Assembly (NCBI GenBank): GCA_027489915.1
Contig: JAIXZB010000051.1
Coordinates: 1 to 8,796, forward strand
Origin: Rickettsiales bacterium
GTDB lineage: Bacteria > Pseudomonadota > Alphaproteobacteria > Rickettsiales > UBA3002
Length of the DNA: 8,796 bases
Direction: 5' to 3'
The position numbers and the translations under genes are program-made. Positions 1-8,600 of the stretch are shown in pieces; positions within the stretch are counted from its first letter, which is position 1, and the number at the start of each line of letters is the position of its first letter. Under the pieces are notes generated by a model, which saw nothing but the letters and a program-made list of their open reading frames with translations, made no database searches and was not told the origin of the DNA.

Positions 1-2
1 AT

Positions 3-1622
3 GCGTTGCTAAATGATGCGGAGGTAAAGGGGTATTATGCGCGCCATGCGGCCATGCGATTACTGATGGAGCTTGCCTATGCACCCGAAATAACATCGCG
101 GCAGCAGCGCGTGTGCAGGTATTTTTTGCACCATGGATATAACACATATTCTGGTGAACAGCTGGATGCGTTGATCGCACTTTACAGCAATGGGAATACG
201 GTGGAAACACGCTCTACTATTGAGGCTGTATTTCCTGCAAAAGTATCGCGTCAGACGAAGGTGACTGCTGAGTGGATTTTACGTCAGCATCATTTGCTTA
301 TGCATCCTAAGGAAGCAGAAAAGCCCATTACGGATGCGGTGATGGATGCGATACGGCAGGAAGCGGATGCAGAGATTAGTGCAGCATTTTTGCGGCGAGG
401 GCGTATTTATTTGGACGGTGCGATTATTGCAAAACGTGCGAGTAGGGTGGATGCGCATGATGTTATGTGGGACAATGCGCAAGCCTGTTTTATGCAGGCA
501 GGCTGGACGCAGGAAGCGTGTGATAAAGCATATGGACGCTCGTTAAAACGGGAGTATTCGGCTGAGCGCAGGGAATATGTGCGTGAACAGCTTGCGCTTA
601 CGGGATACGATATGTCGGATATACGCTATTTGTTTAAGGTTATTGACCTTGGTGATAATGCGTTGGTTGCAAGAGAGCATCTGGTTGCGAAGTATGTGCG
701 GGCAACTGAACTTCAGACGGCGCGCATGGTTGAGGATTTTCTGGACCCTTACAGTGAGCACAAGCATCGGCGTGCGTTGCTTGGTGATATAGAGAAAACA
801 CTCAAAGAAATCAGTGATGTGTACAAGGCGAAATACCATCATGTGCGTGATTTGGATGGCTTGCTTGCGTTGCTTGAGCGCGATGTGACAGCGGATAAAA
901 TCATTCCTGAAATGGCGGGTATCAGGGATGGTACGGTTTCGCAGGTACGCGATGAGGTTCAGGATTTTAATGAGGCAATGCGAAGTCATTTCATGCAGCA
1001 TTTGCATGATATGGGGGTTGCGTTTGTGCGTGAGCGTGACGGGACGGTTACGTGTGACGTGCATGCGTTGGAGGCGGCTTTCGAGGCATGGCGAACCCCC
1101 AAGAAGCAGGTTGCACACAGGCCAATGGATATACGGTTAATTCCGTGGCTTGAGCGTGCATCGTCGCGGCTATTTCGCTGTGATGCGGTGCAGTCGGTGA
1201 CGATGGATAAGTCGATGACTGCGATTGAGTGTGTTGTGAAATTACCTGTGAAAGCACAGGAGCGTGCAGAGGCATGGGCTGGATTCAGGCTTGCGGCGCA
1301 TGGTATTGGGTTGCATGTGCCCGCAATGCCAGATGGGCATGATATTACGCATAGATTGCGCATACCACTATTGCGTGAAGTGGTGCGTGGTAAGCGTATG
1401 TTTGAAAGGCCTGCTAATGCCTATAATGTGCGGGAAGTTGTGGGAGCGTTTGCGGTGCAGCAAGGGCAGCCGTATGAGCAAGAGAGAGGGTTTGTGAACG
1501 CAGTGATGCAAAAGAGTAGAAGGCCGCATGCACTTGATGGAGCCCTAACGCGTGCAGAGGGTTATGGTGCGGATGTAAATGCTATACGCGTACTTCTAGA
1601 GAAATCGTCGGCTCAACGTTGA
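3..1622 (+). CDS. Unknown protein, 5'-truncated at the window edge (at least 539 residues)
   Basis: The frame is open from the first complete codon (position 3) to TGA at 1620-1622. The true start is probably outside the window; a TTG at position 6 has no room for a visible ribosome binding site. Residue numbers below count from that TTG. No signal peptide or membrane segment is visible. Residues 1-200 look mainly helical and charged. Residues 215-335 are Lys/Glu/Arg-rich and probably a long helical or coiled region. Residues 385-470 read as strand-helix-strand: a strand near 393-415, an Ala-rich helix near 416-432, a strand near 434-455, then a helix. The extreme C-terminus is basic. I recognise no family or catalytic motif. 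The G/T-ending codons match the plus-strand bias of the window, which supports real coding. It converges on the PIN-like gene and overlaps it by 10 bases. Function unknown. Confidence 0.85.
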   Translation, partial: ALLNDAEVKGYYARHAAMRLLMELAYAPEITSRQQRVCRYFLHHGYNTYSGEQLDALIALYSNGNTVETRSTIEAVFPAKVSRQTKVTAEWILRQHHLLMHPKEAEKPITDAVMDAIRQEADAEISAAFLRRGRIYLDGAIIAKRASRVDAHDVMWDNAQACFMQAGWTQEACDKAYGRSLKREYSAERREYVREQLALTGYDMSDIRYLFKVIDLGDNALVAREHLVAKYVRATELQTARMVEDFLDPYSEHKHRRALLGDIEKTLKEISDVYKAKYHHVRDLDGLLALLERDVTADKIIPEMAGIRDGTVSQVRDEVQDFNEAMRSHFMQHLHDMGVAFVRERDGTVTCDVHALEAAFEAWRTPKKQVAHRPMDIRLIPWLERASSRLFRCDAVQSVTMDKSMTAIECVVKLPVKAQERAEAWAGFRLAAHGIGLHVPAMPDGHDITHRLRIPLLREVVRGKRMFERPANAYNVREVVGAFAVQQGQPYEQERGFVNAVMQKSRRPHALDGALTRAEGYGADVNAIRVLLEKSSAQR

Positions 1623-1623
1623 G
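1612..1623. repeat. Perfect 12-base palindrome containing both convergent stop codons
   Basis: The sequence CTCAACGTTGAG is its own reverse complement. The TGA of the plus-strand gene (1620-1622) and the TGA of the minus-strand gene (1613-1615) both lie inside it. By symmetry both proteins therefore end Gln-Arg-stop (CAA CGT TGA). The arms have no unpaired loop and no T-run follows on either strand, so it is not a typical intrinsic terminator. It may simply be a compact tail-to-tail junction. Confidence 0.8.
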
Positions 1624-3796
1624 TGATGGTTTGTGAAGTGCGATGCACTATTTCTTCCCATGATTTGCTACGGTGATTGGCGATGAAGGGTTTGGCGCTT
1701 ACTTCTGGGTATGTTTTGCGCGCAGGACGGCCTAGCAGGGTGTGCACTGTATCGAGCCACTGGTTGGTGTTGACCATATGTAAATGATAGTTGCCTTGCA
1801 CATGGGCATTGAGCGTTACAATCGCTTTATCTAATCCTGCGTGTTGGCGCACAACAGAATCTTCCAGTACAATGTTGCGGTTAGCGTCGCAGAATACATC
1901 GCTATCGTGATTGGCTATCCATACATCGGCATCCTTATTGGATTCGAGCACTGTGGCTGCGGCCTGCATAGTGGCTACTTCGCCAAGGTTCTTGCGTAAT
2001 ATCCTGCTGTTTGTGTGCATGGCGGCAAATAGGCTTTTATACGGCGGTTGCACTTGCAGGCTTTTACGCGCATGGCGGTTGGAGAAGTCTTTTTCGAGTT
2101 GGACTACTTTGTCTTCGCCGAGTTGTGCTACGGCTATGTCACGGAATGCTGCGCTGTCGCGGGTGATGGCGGGGTAGAGCATGGTTTCGAAGCTGCGGTA
2201 TAGTTTAGAGCTTACGCGCCTGTCTGTCATTCCTGCGCGGCATCGATTCAGGGCATCACGCACAGAGAGTATGTCGTAGGCGCGCTGGGTGTTGTTTATA
2301 GGAAGTGTGCGTGATGCGCCGCTTATATAGGTGTTGAGTGTGGTTTTTCCGGTGCGGCCTACGAAGCCTTCTTGAGCCAGAGCAATGGTTGCTTCTTCGG
2401 GATTATTTGAAGGTTTGAGTAGTATATCGGCGCTATGGCTTCCGATATAGTCATCGTAGCGGCGGGGCAGGCCGTTTGATGCTTTGACCAGGCTAAGAAA
2501 TTCGGGCCAACTGAGTGCGCCGTTGATTAAGGCATCGCCGTATACTTTTTCGTAGGCGGTGCCAATATGGGGAATTTTAAGTTCGGATTGCTGAGCCAGC
2601 CCTTCGCTTTGTGGGTTGCGGCATGCTGTGCGGAACTCTTCGTGACGCGCTTGTTCGCGCGTGTTAATGGATGCACACAAACGTGAAAGCAGTGGGGCTT
2701 CGATGGAAGCTGCGTTTAATGCTTTACTGATATCGTTTAGTTGTTCGGCAGTGGGGCTTACCTCATACAGACCTTGATGGTAGAATATATCGCGCAGGGC
2801 TTCGGAATCGTTTTGCCCTTGGCTTGAGGTGATGTTGAATCCTAAAGAGGCGGCGATGATGCGAAGGGTTGTGGGGGTGTTTGGGATAATGCCACTGTAG
2901 AGATAATGTTCGATAAGCAGCGGTGATGGGCCGATGGCGGTGTAAAAGAGTGCATCATCGCTTAGGGGGGTACTTGTAACCGCGCGGGGGGTGGGAGGAT
3001 CAAAACGTTGGGCTGCGAGGCGCAATATTTGCGGGAATTTTTGCAATAATCCGAGCGTTGCATAGCTGGTATTTTTGGGCGTGGAGCGTTTTATGTGTCC
3101 TGCTAAATCGTCGTTTATGATGCCGCTTGATTCGAGTTTTTTTATCAATTCATCGGTTTTATAGAAGCGTTGCTGTCTGCTTAGTGCAGTTTCTACGCGC
3201 CCCATGCGGTCGTTGAATTCTTTTTCGCTGATGATGCCCATCATCATGAGCTGGCCTGCATGGATACGCAATGGTTTGATATGCATATCCATGCCGAGAA
3301 TATTTATGACGTCGGAAAAGATGGGCCTGTATTGCTGGGATGTATGCGGTGTGGATGTGGAAAGAATCGAGAAATCGGCTTTTAGTCTTCGGCAATAGGC
3401 CTCGCTTGCGGCGGTTCTTATGATGCAATCTGGGTGGCGTGCGATGTAATGCAGCAGCATGCGCACGTGGCTTTTTTGGTTGCCCATGGGATCGTTTACT
3501 TCGCCGCGGGGGCTTGCGAGTGCGTACATATCGATGGTTTGCTTTAAGGCGTTTGGATTGTCTTTGTGTAACTCAAATTGCCGCAGCATATATGGGAAGC
3601 TGATGGGGAGAATGCCTGTGAGTTCGTAGATTACATGGTCGGGAATGTAGAGTGCATCGAGTGCGGATTTTCCGGTGCGCGGGGATTTCTGGGTAAGTTT
3701 TTCGAGTGCTTCGGGGTCGTGCGTGTAATGATCGGTGAACAGGCTGAGGGTGGCAAGCAGTGCTGAAGTTTCTAGAACTGCTATGCGTTTTTTCAT
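1613..3796 (-). CDS. PIN-like protein with a large central insertion (727 residues), putative ribonuclease
   Basis: The N-terminus (residues 5-14) reads IAVLETSALL, close to the first PIN strand and its Asp-Thr-Ser/Asn motif but with Glu at position 9. Residues 50-59 (YIPDHVIYEL) fit the second PIN acidic position at Glu58. The remaining PIN signatures appear only near the C-terminus: Gly605-Glu606 at the start of an Ala-rich helix, then VWIANHDSDV with Asp631 and Asp633, then a closing strand and helix near 674-688 (LHMVNTNQWLDTV). PIN domains are usually about 130 residues, so roughly 530 residues seem to be inserted. The insertion is mainly helical, and residues 468-500 resemble a helix-turn-helix. 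PIN proteins are metal-dependent ribonucleases, so RNA cleavage is the best guess. ATG at 3796 lies 5 bases past the HD gene stop. It has no clear ribosome binding site, which suggests coupled translation. The coding frame is firm; the PIN assignment is inference from motifs. Confidence 0.82.
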   Translation of the reverse strand: MKKRIAVLETSALLATLSLFTDHYTHDPEALEKLTQKSPRTGKSALDALYIPDHVIYELTGILPISFPYMLRQFELHKDNPNALKQTIDMYALASPRGEVNDPMGNQKSHVRMLLHYIARHPDCIIRTAASEAYCRRLKADFSILSTSTPHTSQQYRPIFSDVINILGMDMHIKPLRIHAGQLMMMGIISEKEFNDRMGRVETALSRQQRFYKTDELIKKLESSGIINDDLAGHIKRSTPKNTSYATLGLLQKFPQILRLAAQRFDPPTPRAVTSTPLSDDALFYTAIGPSPLLIEHYLYSGIIPNTPTTLRIIAASLGFNITSSQGQNDSEALRDIFYHQGLYEVSPTAEQLNDISKALNAASIEAPLLSRLCASINTREQARHEEFRTACRNPQSEGLAQQSELKIPHIGTAYEKVYGDALINGALSWPEFLSLVKASNGLPRRYDDYIGSHSADILLKPSNNPEEATIALAQEGFVGRTGKTTLNTYISGASRTLPINNTQRAYDILSVRDALNRCRAGMTDRRVSSKLYRSFETMLYPAITRDSAAFRDIAVAQLGEDKVVQLEKDFSNRHARKSLQVQPPYKSLFAAMHTNSRILRKNLGEVATMQAAATVLESNKDADVWIANHDSDVFCDANRNIVLEDSVVRQHAGLDKAIVTLNAHVQGNYHLHMVNTNQWLDTVHTLLGRPARKTYPEVSAKPFIANHRSKSWEEIVHRTSQTITQR

Positions 3797-3801
3797 CGGT
3801 G

Positions 3802-5298
3802 TTATCGTTTGAAAGATGTAACGGTGGATTTTGCATTTTGCGCGAGTATATCGCGCATAGATTGTTCGATAAGTTTAGGCAAAGCTAGGGTGTCGGCATG
3901 TGATATGAGGGATGCGGTTTCTGGGGTAAAGCGCCCTTGCTCTGACTGCTGTTCGGCGGCCCTGAACAACGCGCCTGCTTGGGCGCGTGAATAAATGGTG
4001 CTGTTTGGATTATGCGAAGCTTTGTTCCATTTATCTTCTAGGCTTTTGTGGAAGTTGCCACGGATAGTTTCCAACGTATGTATTTTGAGGGATTCAATAA
4101 GTGCATGGAGTGCAGATTTAGCTTCATCGTTTGGTAGGGTAAGTTGCTCGGAGGACATGGTAAGGCTTGCGGTGCTTTTTACGATATCTTTTGAATGGAG
4201 TAAGGTGCGAGGTTCCATATCTATGGTGGGAGAGCGGTGGATGAAAGGTGGGGATTCGCTTACATAATCTTCGTGGCTGGGACTGAATTGACGTGCGAGT
4301 GAACGGTAGGTGAAGGCTGAGGCGGCGTTGGCTAATTTTTTAAACTGTGGCGTGGTGGCTTCGGCGTGCAGCAGGGGTAAGCGCTTTTCGCAGCGCTTAC
4401 AGCTTTCGATTATCTCATGGCTGGTGGTGAGTGTGAGCGATGTTTGTGGAAGCAAACGCGAATTGCGCTGCAGGTAGCGCTGGCCTTCGACGGATTCGAG
4501 GGTTTTGACAAAAGGGTGCAGGAAGTTGCTCGTGCTTGGCTCTTCGGTTTCGTTGTAAAGCGCCATAAAGCGGGTAGTTTCTGGAGTGTTTATAGAGCTG
4601 AGATTATACTGGGTTGTGAATGCTTGAATGGCATTGCGTATGGTGTGCACGCGTTCTGTAACGGATGGTGCTTTTAGCGCATCTGCACGTATGGATTTTA
4701 TGGTGTTATAAAAAAGATCGGGCTGATTTATATGGATGCAATGTGAGGCGAGTGCAATGCTAAAGGCAACTACGTCTGCTTCCAGTGCATTCTTTTCTTT
4801 GGATAATGTCGCGCGTTGCTCTGGGTTTAGGTGAAACATGTCGTTGGCGGTGGTTAGTTCCATAATGATTTCGCCCATATCGTGTAGCCATGCGCCAAGC
4901 AGGGCTTTTTTGCGAAATTCTTGCATCTCTTTATTGGTGCTATGAGGAAATGCTTTTTCGAATACGTGCTGGATGATGTTCATGACCTGTTTGGTGTGTG
5001 CTGCGGTACTATCGGCTGCGATTTCGTGCATATGCGGCATACGATCGAAGCGTTTTACATCGGCGAGTGCGTGATCCATGAGGCTGAGGATTTGCAGCTC
5101 GCTTTCGGTTAGTCCTAGCTTTAGGCCATCGTTCATGCTGCGGTTGAAAAGGTACCATCCGCGTTTATCCATCGGTTTTGCAGAGAAACCCGTGCGGTTG
5201 AAAATAAACTCGCGGCGATCGGAATCGTGGATTGGAAAATCGCCTAAGCGGTAATGGCGTTTTTCTTCGGGGGTGGCACTGATTTGCACATTGCTCAT
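3802..5298 (-). CDS. HD-superfamily protein (498 residues), putative metal-dependent phosphohydrolase
   Basis: The core signature is visible: His101 (AAHTKQVMNII), His139-Asp140 in LLGAWLHDMGE, and Asp175 as a candidate fourth ligand in EADVVAFSIA. The HD-x-x-E spacing (Glu143) resembles the YfbR-type 5'-nucleotidase pattern, but the rest of the protein is not recognisable as YfbR and is more than twice that family's length. HD proteins hydrolyse phosphoester bonds, often of nucleotides; the substrate here is unknown. Residues 1-90 precede the HD core. The C-terminal 250 residues are of unknown type and include a CKRC motif at 300-303. The start at 5298 is chosen because GAGGAA lies just upstream. 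The frame stays open to another ATG at 5511, but that one has no ribosome binding site and its extra 71 residues look non-coding. It is the first gene of a two-gene unit with the PIN-like gene. Confidence 0.85.
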   Translation of the reverse strand: MSNVQISATPEEKRHYRLGDFPIHDSDRREFIFNRTGFSAKPMDKRGWYLFNRSMNDGLKLGLTESELQILSLMDHALADVKRFDRMPHMHEIAADSTAAHTKQVMNIIQHVFEKAFPHSTNKEMQEFRKKALLGAWLHDMGEIIMELTTANDMFHLNPEQRATLSKEKNALEADVVAFSIALASHCIHINQPDLFYNTIKSIRADALKAPSVTERVHTIRNAIQAFTTQYNLSSINTPETTRFMALYNETEEPSTSNFLHPFVKTLESVEGQRYLQRNSRLLPQTSLTLTTSHEIIESCKRCEKRLPLLHAEATTPQFKKLANAASAFTYRSLARQFSPSHEDYVSESPPFIHRSPTIDMEPRTLLHSKDIVKSTASLTMSSEQLTLPNDEAKSALHALIESLKIHTLETIRGNFHKSLEDKWNKASHNPNSTIYSRAQAGALFRAAEQQSEQGRFTPETASLISHADTLALPKLIEQSMRDILAQNAKSTVTSFKR

Positions 5299-5302
5299 GG
5301 GA

Positions 5303-5308
5303 TTCCTC
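5303..5308 (-). promoter_or_regulatory. Ribosome binding site deciding the HD gene start
   Basis: On the minus strand GAGGAA is followed by four bases and then ATG at 5298. This favours the 498-residue start over the ATG at 5316, whose own codon overlaps this site, and over the ATG at 5511, which has no purine-rich site in front of it. Confidence 0.6.
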
Positions 5309-5358
5309 ATGTGATGCGAATGATTGTTAGTGTGTAGTGGTCGGTATGAGAAGCAATG

Positions 5359-5387
5359 AAAATAATCTTCATCAAGCTGTAACGCAA
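5359..5387 (-). promoter_or_regulatory. Possible promoter for the HD-PIN unit
   Basis: Reading the minus strand, TTGCGT (5387-5382) and TATTTT (5364-5359) are separated by 17 bases, the preferred spacing for a housekeeping sigma factor. Agreement with consensus is only partial (three and four of six bases). The implied leader is about 50 bases, ending in the GAGGAA site. Confidence 0.28.
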
Positions 5388-5476
5388 TGCTACTGCGGAT
5401 TGCAGCATAGCTTGGTGGTTCGTTCTGCGTTGGGTGCATAGCTTTACTGAGGCTGGCCGAAAACCGTGCTTTGGTA

Positions 5477-5498
5477 ACAGCCAGGGGCTGATGGCTGT
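5477..5498. repeat. Inverted repeat between the divergent promoters
   Basis: ACAGCCA (5477-5483) pairs perfectly with TGGCTGT (5492-5498) around an 8-base loop. A second GGCTG at 5486-5490 could pair with the same left arm, giving an alternative hairpin. No T-run follows on either strand, so it is not a terminator. Its position between two outward promoters would suit an operator for a regulator of both units, but that is inference. Confidence 0.4.
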
Positions 5499-5576
5499 GC
5501 AATGGGTGCATGGTAGTTATGCGCCATTTGCACTGCGCGTCTTCATCTAATCTTCATGTTTGGTTGTGGGGATGCT

Positions 5577-5585
5577 TGTTATAAG
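5577..5585 (+). promoter_or_regulatory. Extended -10 promoter for the giant plus-strand gene
   Basis: TGTTATAAG fits the extended -10 pattern TGnTATAAT with one mismatch. Transcription would start near 5592, about 22 bases before the ATG. No good -35 box sits at the right distance: TTGGTT at 5560-5565 is only 14 bases away. An extended -10 can tolerate that. Confidence 0.45.
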
Positions 5586-5601
5586 TGAAAGAAAAGCAAG
5601 C

Positions 5602-5606
5602 AAGGT
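5602..5606 (+). promoter_or_regulatory. Ribosome binding site for the giant gene
   Basis: AAGGT ends 8 bases before the ATG at 5615. An in-frame TAA at 5582-5584 rules out starts further upstream. The only other in-frame candidate, GTG at 5585, has no site in front of it and overlaps the promoter. Confidence 0.5.
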
Positions 5607-5614
5607 GTGTAAGT

Positions 5615-8600
5615 ATGAGCAAGCAAGATAAAAATGCATCGTTTATTGATGCGCTGCTTAAGGCATCGGAGCGAGGGGACATTGAGATTGTGCGCGAAGC
5701 GAGGCTTAAGGGCCCGCTTGGTTCGCTTGAGAATACGGAATCTAGTTATGTAGCGCTGTATCCCAAAACCGCTGAAGCGCGTGATTGGCTGCTTGCGCAG
5801 AAAGATTCGATTTCAATTTCGGGAAGGGTGGAGCCTGCTTTTGGGTTTGAGGGTAAGTACTATTTGCATAATGGTGCGGAGAAGGCATTTATTGAGCGCG
5901 GCATAGCGTGTGCTAATGATGGATTTGGACCTAACAGACCACATGCGATGCCTAAATATCCAAGTGATGGCAAGGCAGTGCTTGTGCGTATTTCGCCTGA
6001 GGAGGATGTGGGTGGACATACGCATGCACTTGTATTTGCGGTTCCGTATGACCCTAATAAATCGTTGGTGAATCAGTTGCGCACTGATGGGTTTTTGCCC
6101 AATAACGAGGGTGATGGGTTTTTGCATGCGTTCTATATGAACCGCAAAACGGGAACTGCACTTTATGCAGTGCCGATTGCAGAACCGCTTGCTGAGTCGT
6201 TGCTTGCGAATCCGTATAACACGATTGAAAACTGGTTGGATTCTCCACCCGTTGATACTTCGCAATGCGCGCTTGAGCAGGTTGTTACAGCGCTTGCGCC
6301 GCATTTGAGGCATGTGCCGCGCCAAGTGCAAGAGCCTGTACAGGCAGTGAAAGTTGAAAAAGAGCTTGAGCCAAAGAAAACTTTGCCGAGTTTGCATTCG
6401 CAGCGCGAGGGGCTGCGTGAACTTGGGTTGCGTGTGGTGCACCAGATGCAGCCCAATGGAGGCAAGCAAAGCTGGCTGGTGCATGATAAAAAGCACTCGC
6501 TCAAGTATTTTGTGAATGCGGCGCGCATTGAAGACCCGCTGAAGCTTGGTGCTGAGGAGTCGTTTATTAAGGATGATGTGCGGCGTTTGATTGGTAAAGA
6601 GGAATTACAGCGTTTAGAGGTGCTGCTTGGTTATGCATTGCCTGAAATGGAGCCATTGCCGCTTAATGAGAGGCAGATTCAGAACATCTTTAAGCCACGT
6701 CGGTATCCGCAATCTACTGAAATGATCAAGGTTGGGCATGTGGCATTTGCAAGGTTACTTCCTGCGGGGGATGGTACTACGCTTGAGTATTACATGTATA
6801 TTGCTGCAGACCAGAAAATGCGTGTGCAGGCAGTGATTGATAAATTACAGATTTCGCCGAGGCAATATATTACGTTGAGCGAAGAGAAGGAGCGTCCGGT
6901 ATTGATGCGGATTTCTCTTGAAGAGGCCGCATGGAGTGCACTGAAAAATGAAGCAGCGCGTGCGCACGCTGCTGGACATACTACATTTTTGCAACTTGAG
7001 GATGGTAGGTCCGAGCAGGCGTTTAATAGCGCAATGCGTGAATTATGCGGTGTCAAGGTAGACCGTGAAGCGATTAAGAAAGAAGCAGAGGCTCCTCGTA
7101 AAGAACCCGTTAAAAATTCAGGAGATGCATCGATTGCTCTGGTTGCGGAGCTTATTGGTGGATACTCTATTCTGCACGGTTCGGTTGATCGTGTTTCTCG
7201 GGATTCGTGGGGGAAGGTGAAGGCTCGCGTAACGTCGCCATCGTTATTTGTGCGCGGCAGCATCAACGAGTTGAGGCATATTGAGAAAGTGCTCAAGAAG
7301 CAAACGGAAGACTTTGCTGATCTGAATACTGTGTCGCTCGTTGTGGGACACAAGAAGATGAATAACAAAGAAAAAGGAGTGCTTGAGATTCGGTGCTCGG
7401 ATGCACAGTTGGTGCGTATTCTGACGGCGCTTCCTGAATCAGCGACGATGCACAAGCACGACTCGGCGCTCGCTTCTGATTCGTATAAGACAGTTATTGA
7501 GCATTATTTTAAGGGTCAAGAACAGGTATCTTCTGAGCGTAATGCAACGAAGGAGGCATGGAAACATCTGGCAGAGCTTTCGCTTATTCCTGTGCGGGTG
7601 AGTGCCCCTAATAAGCACAAGCTTGCTGTTGTGGCTACGCAGATGGAACAATTAAGGGAGTTCCTCTCGGGGTTTGCTTCGCCCCTTGCGGCACTTGATG
7701 GGATTGAAATACGATTTGGTGGTGTAATGAAATCGCTGCGTAAGGAAGGCGAGCCAGACAATGTTATTTTGCAGGAGATAAAAAGCGCACGAGATGCCGT
7801 GAAATCTTCGCTGCAGCAGGTGCAGGAGGGATTTCCAACGCGTATTCAGAAGCGGTTAGATTATCTTGAATCGGAAAGGAAGCGTATTGAGGATGCAGGT
7901 GTAAGAACGCATTTTGTGATTCTTAATCCTGATAACCGTTCATTGAGGGTGCTTGCGCCGCTTGTTGAGCAGCGTGTTTTGCGCATGGATGAGTTAGGTA
8001 ATAGCGGAACTATTCAGTTGTTACCTGATGATAAGCAGCAAATTATTGACCATATGAAGTCGGTTGGTGTGGCGGTTCATGATGCGAATGCAGCTGTTAT
8101 AGCTGCTGATGCACTAGTGGATTGGGCGGCGCAGAAGCGATCTGATTTTTTAGCGCGGCGCGAGAAACCTACTACTGTTATTGTGGGCAAAGCTGCGGCG
8201 CGGAGGGAAGATCCTGCAGGTGCGCAGACTGATGTCGGTAGTGGTGGTGTACAGGATCCAGTTGGTCGCAATGTTATGAAGGCTATTGTGAGCAGTGCGC
8301 AGCATTTGAAAGGGGTGTTTGCATGGGAGAGGCAAGAGCCTCAGTTTTCAAACTATGCGACGGAAGATTCTATTGGGGTGCAGCCTGTACTTGCGCTAGT
8401 CGCGCATACGCATGATGAAGTGCAGTATATTAAGAAACTTTACAACGCGATGTTGGATGCGGGACTGCTTATGGAGCAGCCCAGATTTTATGGTGAAGTG
8501 ATTCCTGAGAATGCGCGCCAGAATTCTGGGACGGTGCAGCCAGAGGAAACAGATGGAAAGAGAGAATTGCTTGAGGCGGAGAAATCGCGGCTGGAGAATG

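Larger units (their letters stand above)
5299..5614. other. Divergent intergenic region (316 bases)
   Basis: This gap separates the minus-strand HD-PIN unit from the plus-strand giant gene. It holds a ribosome binding site and a weak promoter candidate for the HD gene, an inverted repeat near its middle, and an extended -10 promoter and ribosome binding site for the giant gene. It also carries a 9-base direct repeat (TGGGTGCAT at 5431-5439 and 5503-5511) and two TCTTCAT copies (5540-5546 and 5551-5557). I found no convincing small gene or RNA in it. Confidence 0.6.

Noticed and set aside
543..1118. Open minus-strand frame of 191 codons
   Set aside because: Antisense to the first gene, with an Arg/His/Leu/Ile/Thr composition typical of a shadow frame.
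1637..1658. Hairpin AGTGC-GAT-GCACT followed by a T-rich stretch, as a terminator for the first gene
   Set aside because: The stem is only 5 base pairs and the T-run is broken by A and C. It lies inside the coding sequence of the convergent gene, so it is too weak to annotate.
3797..3815. Independent ribosome binding site for the PIN-like gene
   Set aside because: The minus-strand sequence before ATG 3796 contains no AGG-type site. Coupled translation from the HD gene explains the start better.
4389..4400. CKRC motif in the HD protein as a zinc site
   Set aside because: Only one Cys pair is visible, with no second Cys/His pair at suitable spacing, so metal binding cannot be supported.
5346..5441. 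Small plus-strand frame of 31 codons in the intergenic region
   Set aside because: No ribosome binding site and no recognisable peptide features. It overlaps the probable HD promoter.
5299..5511. 71-codon upstream extension of the HD gene to ATG 5511
   Set aside because: No ribosome binding site precedes ATG 5511. The extra residues are His/Ser/Asn-rich and lack domain character. The GAGGAA site supports 5298, and the extension would cover the likely promoter.
5813..6496. Open minus-strand frame of 227 codons
   Set aside because: It lies fully inside the unbroken plus-strand giant gene. Its product is Arg/Leu/His/Cys-rich with no recognisable motif. The strong G/T bias of the plus strand makes such antisense frames common.
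6790..7455. Open minus-strand frame of 221 codons
   Set aside because: Same reasons: nested in the giant gene, Ser/Cys/Arg-rich composition, and no recognisable domain.
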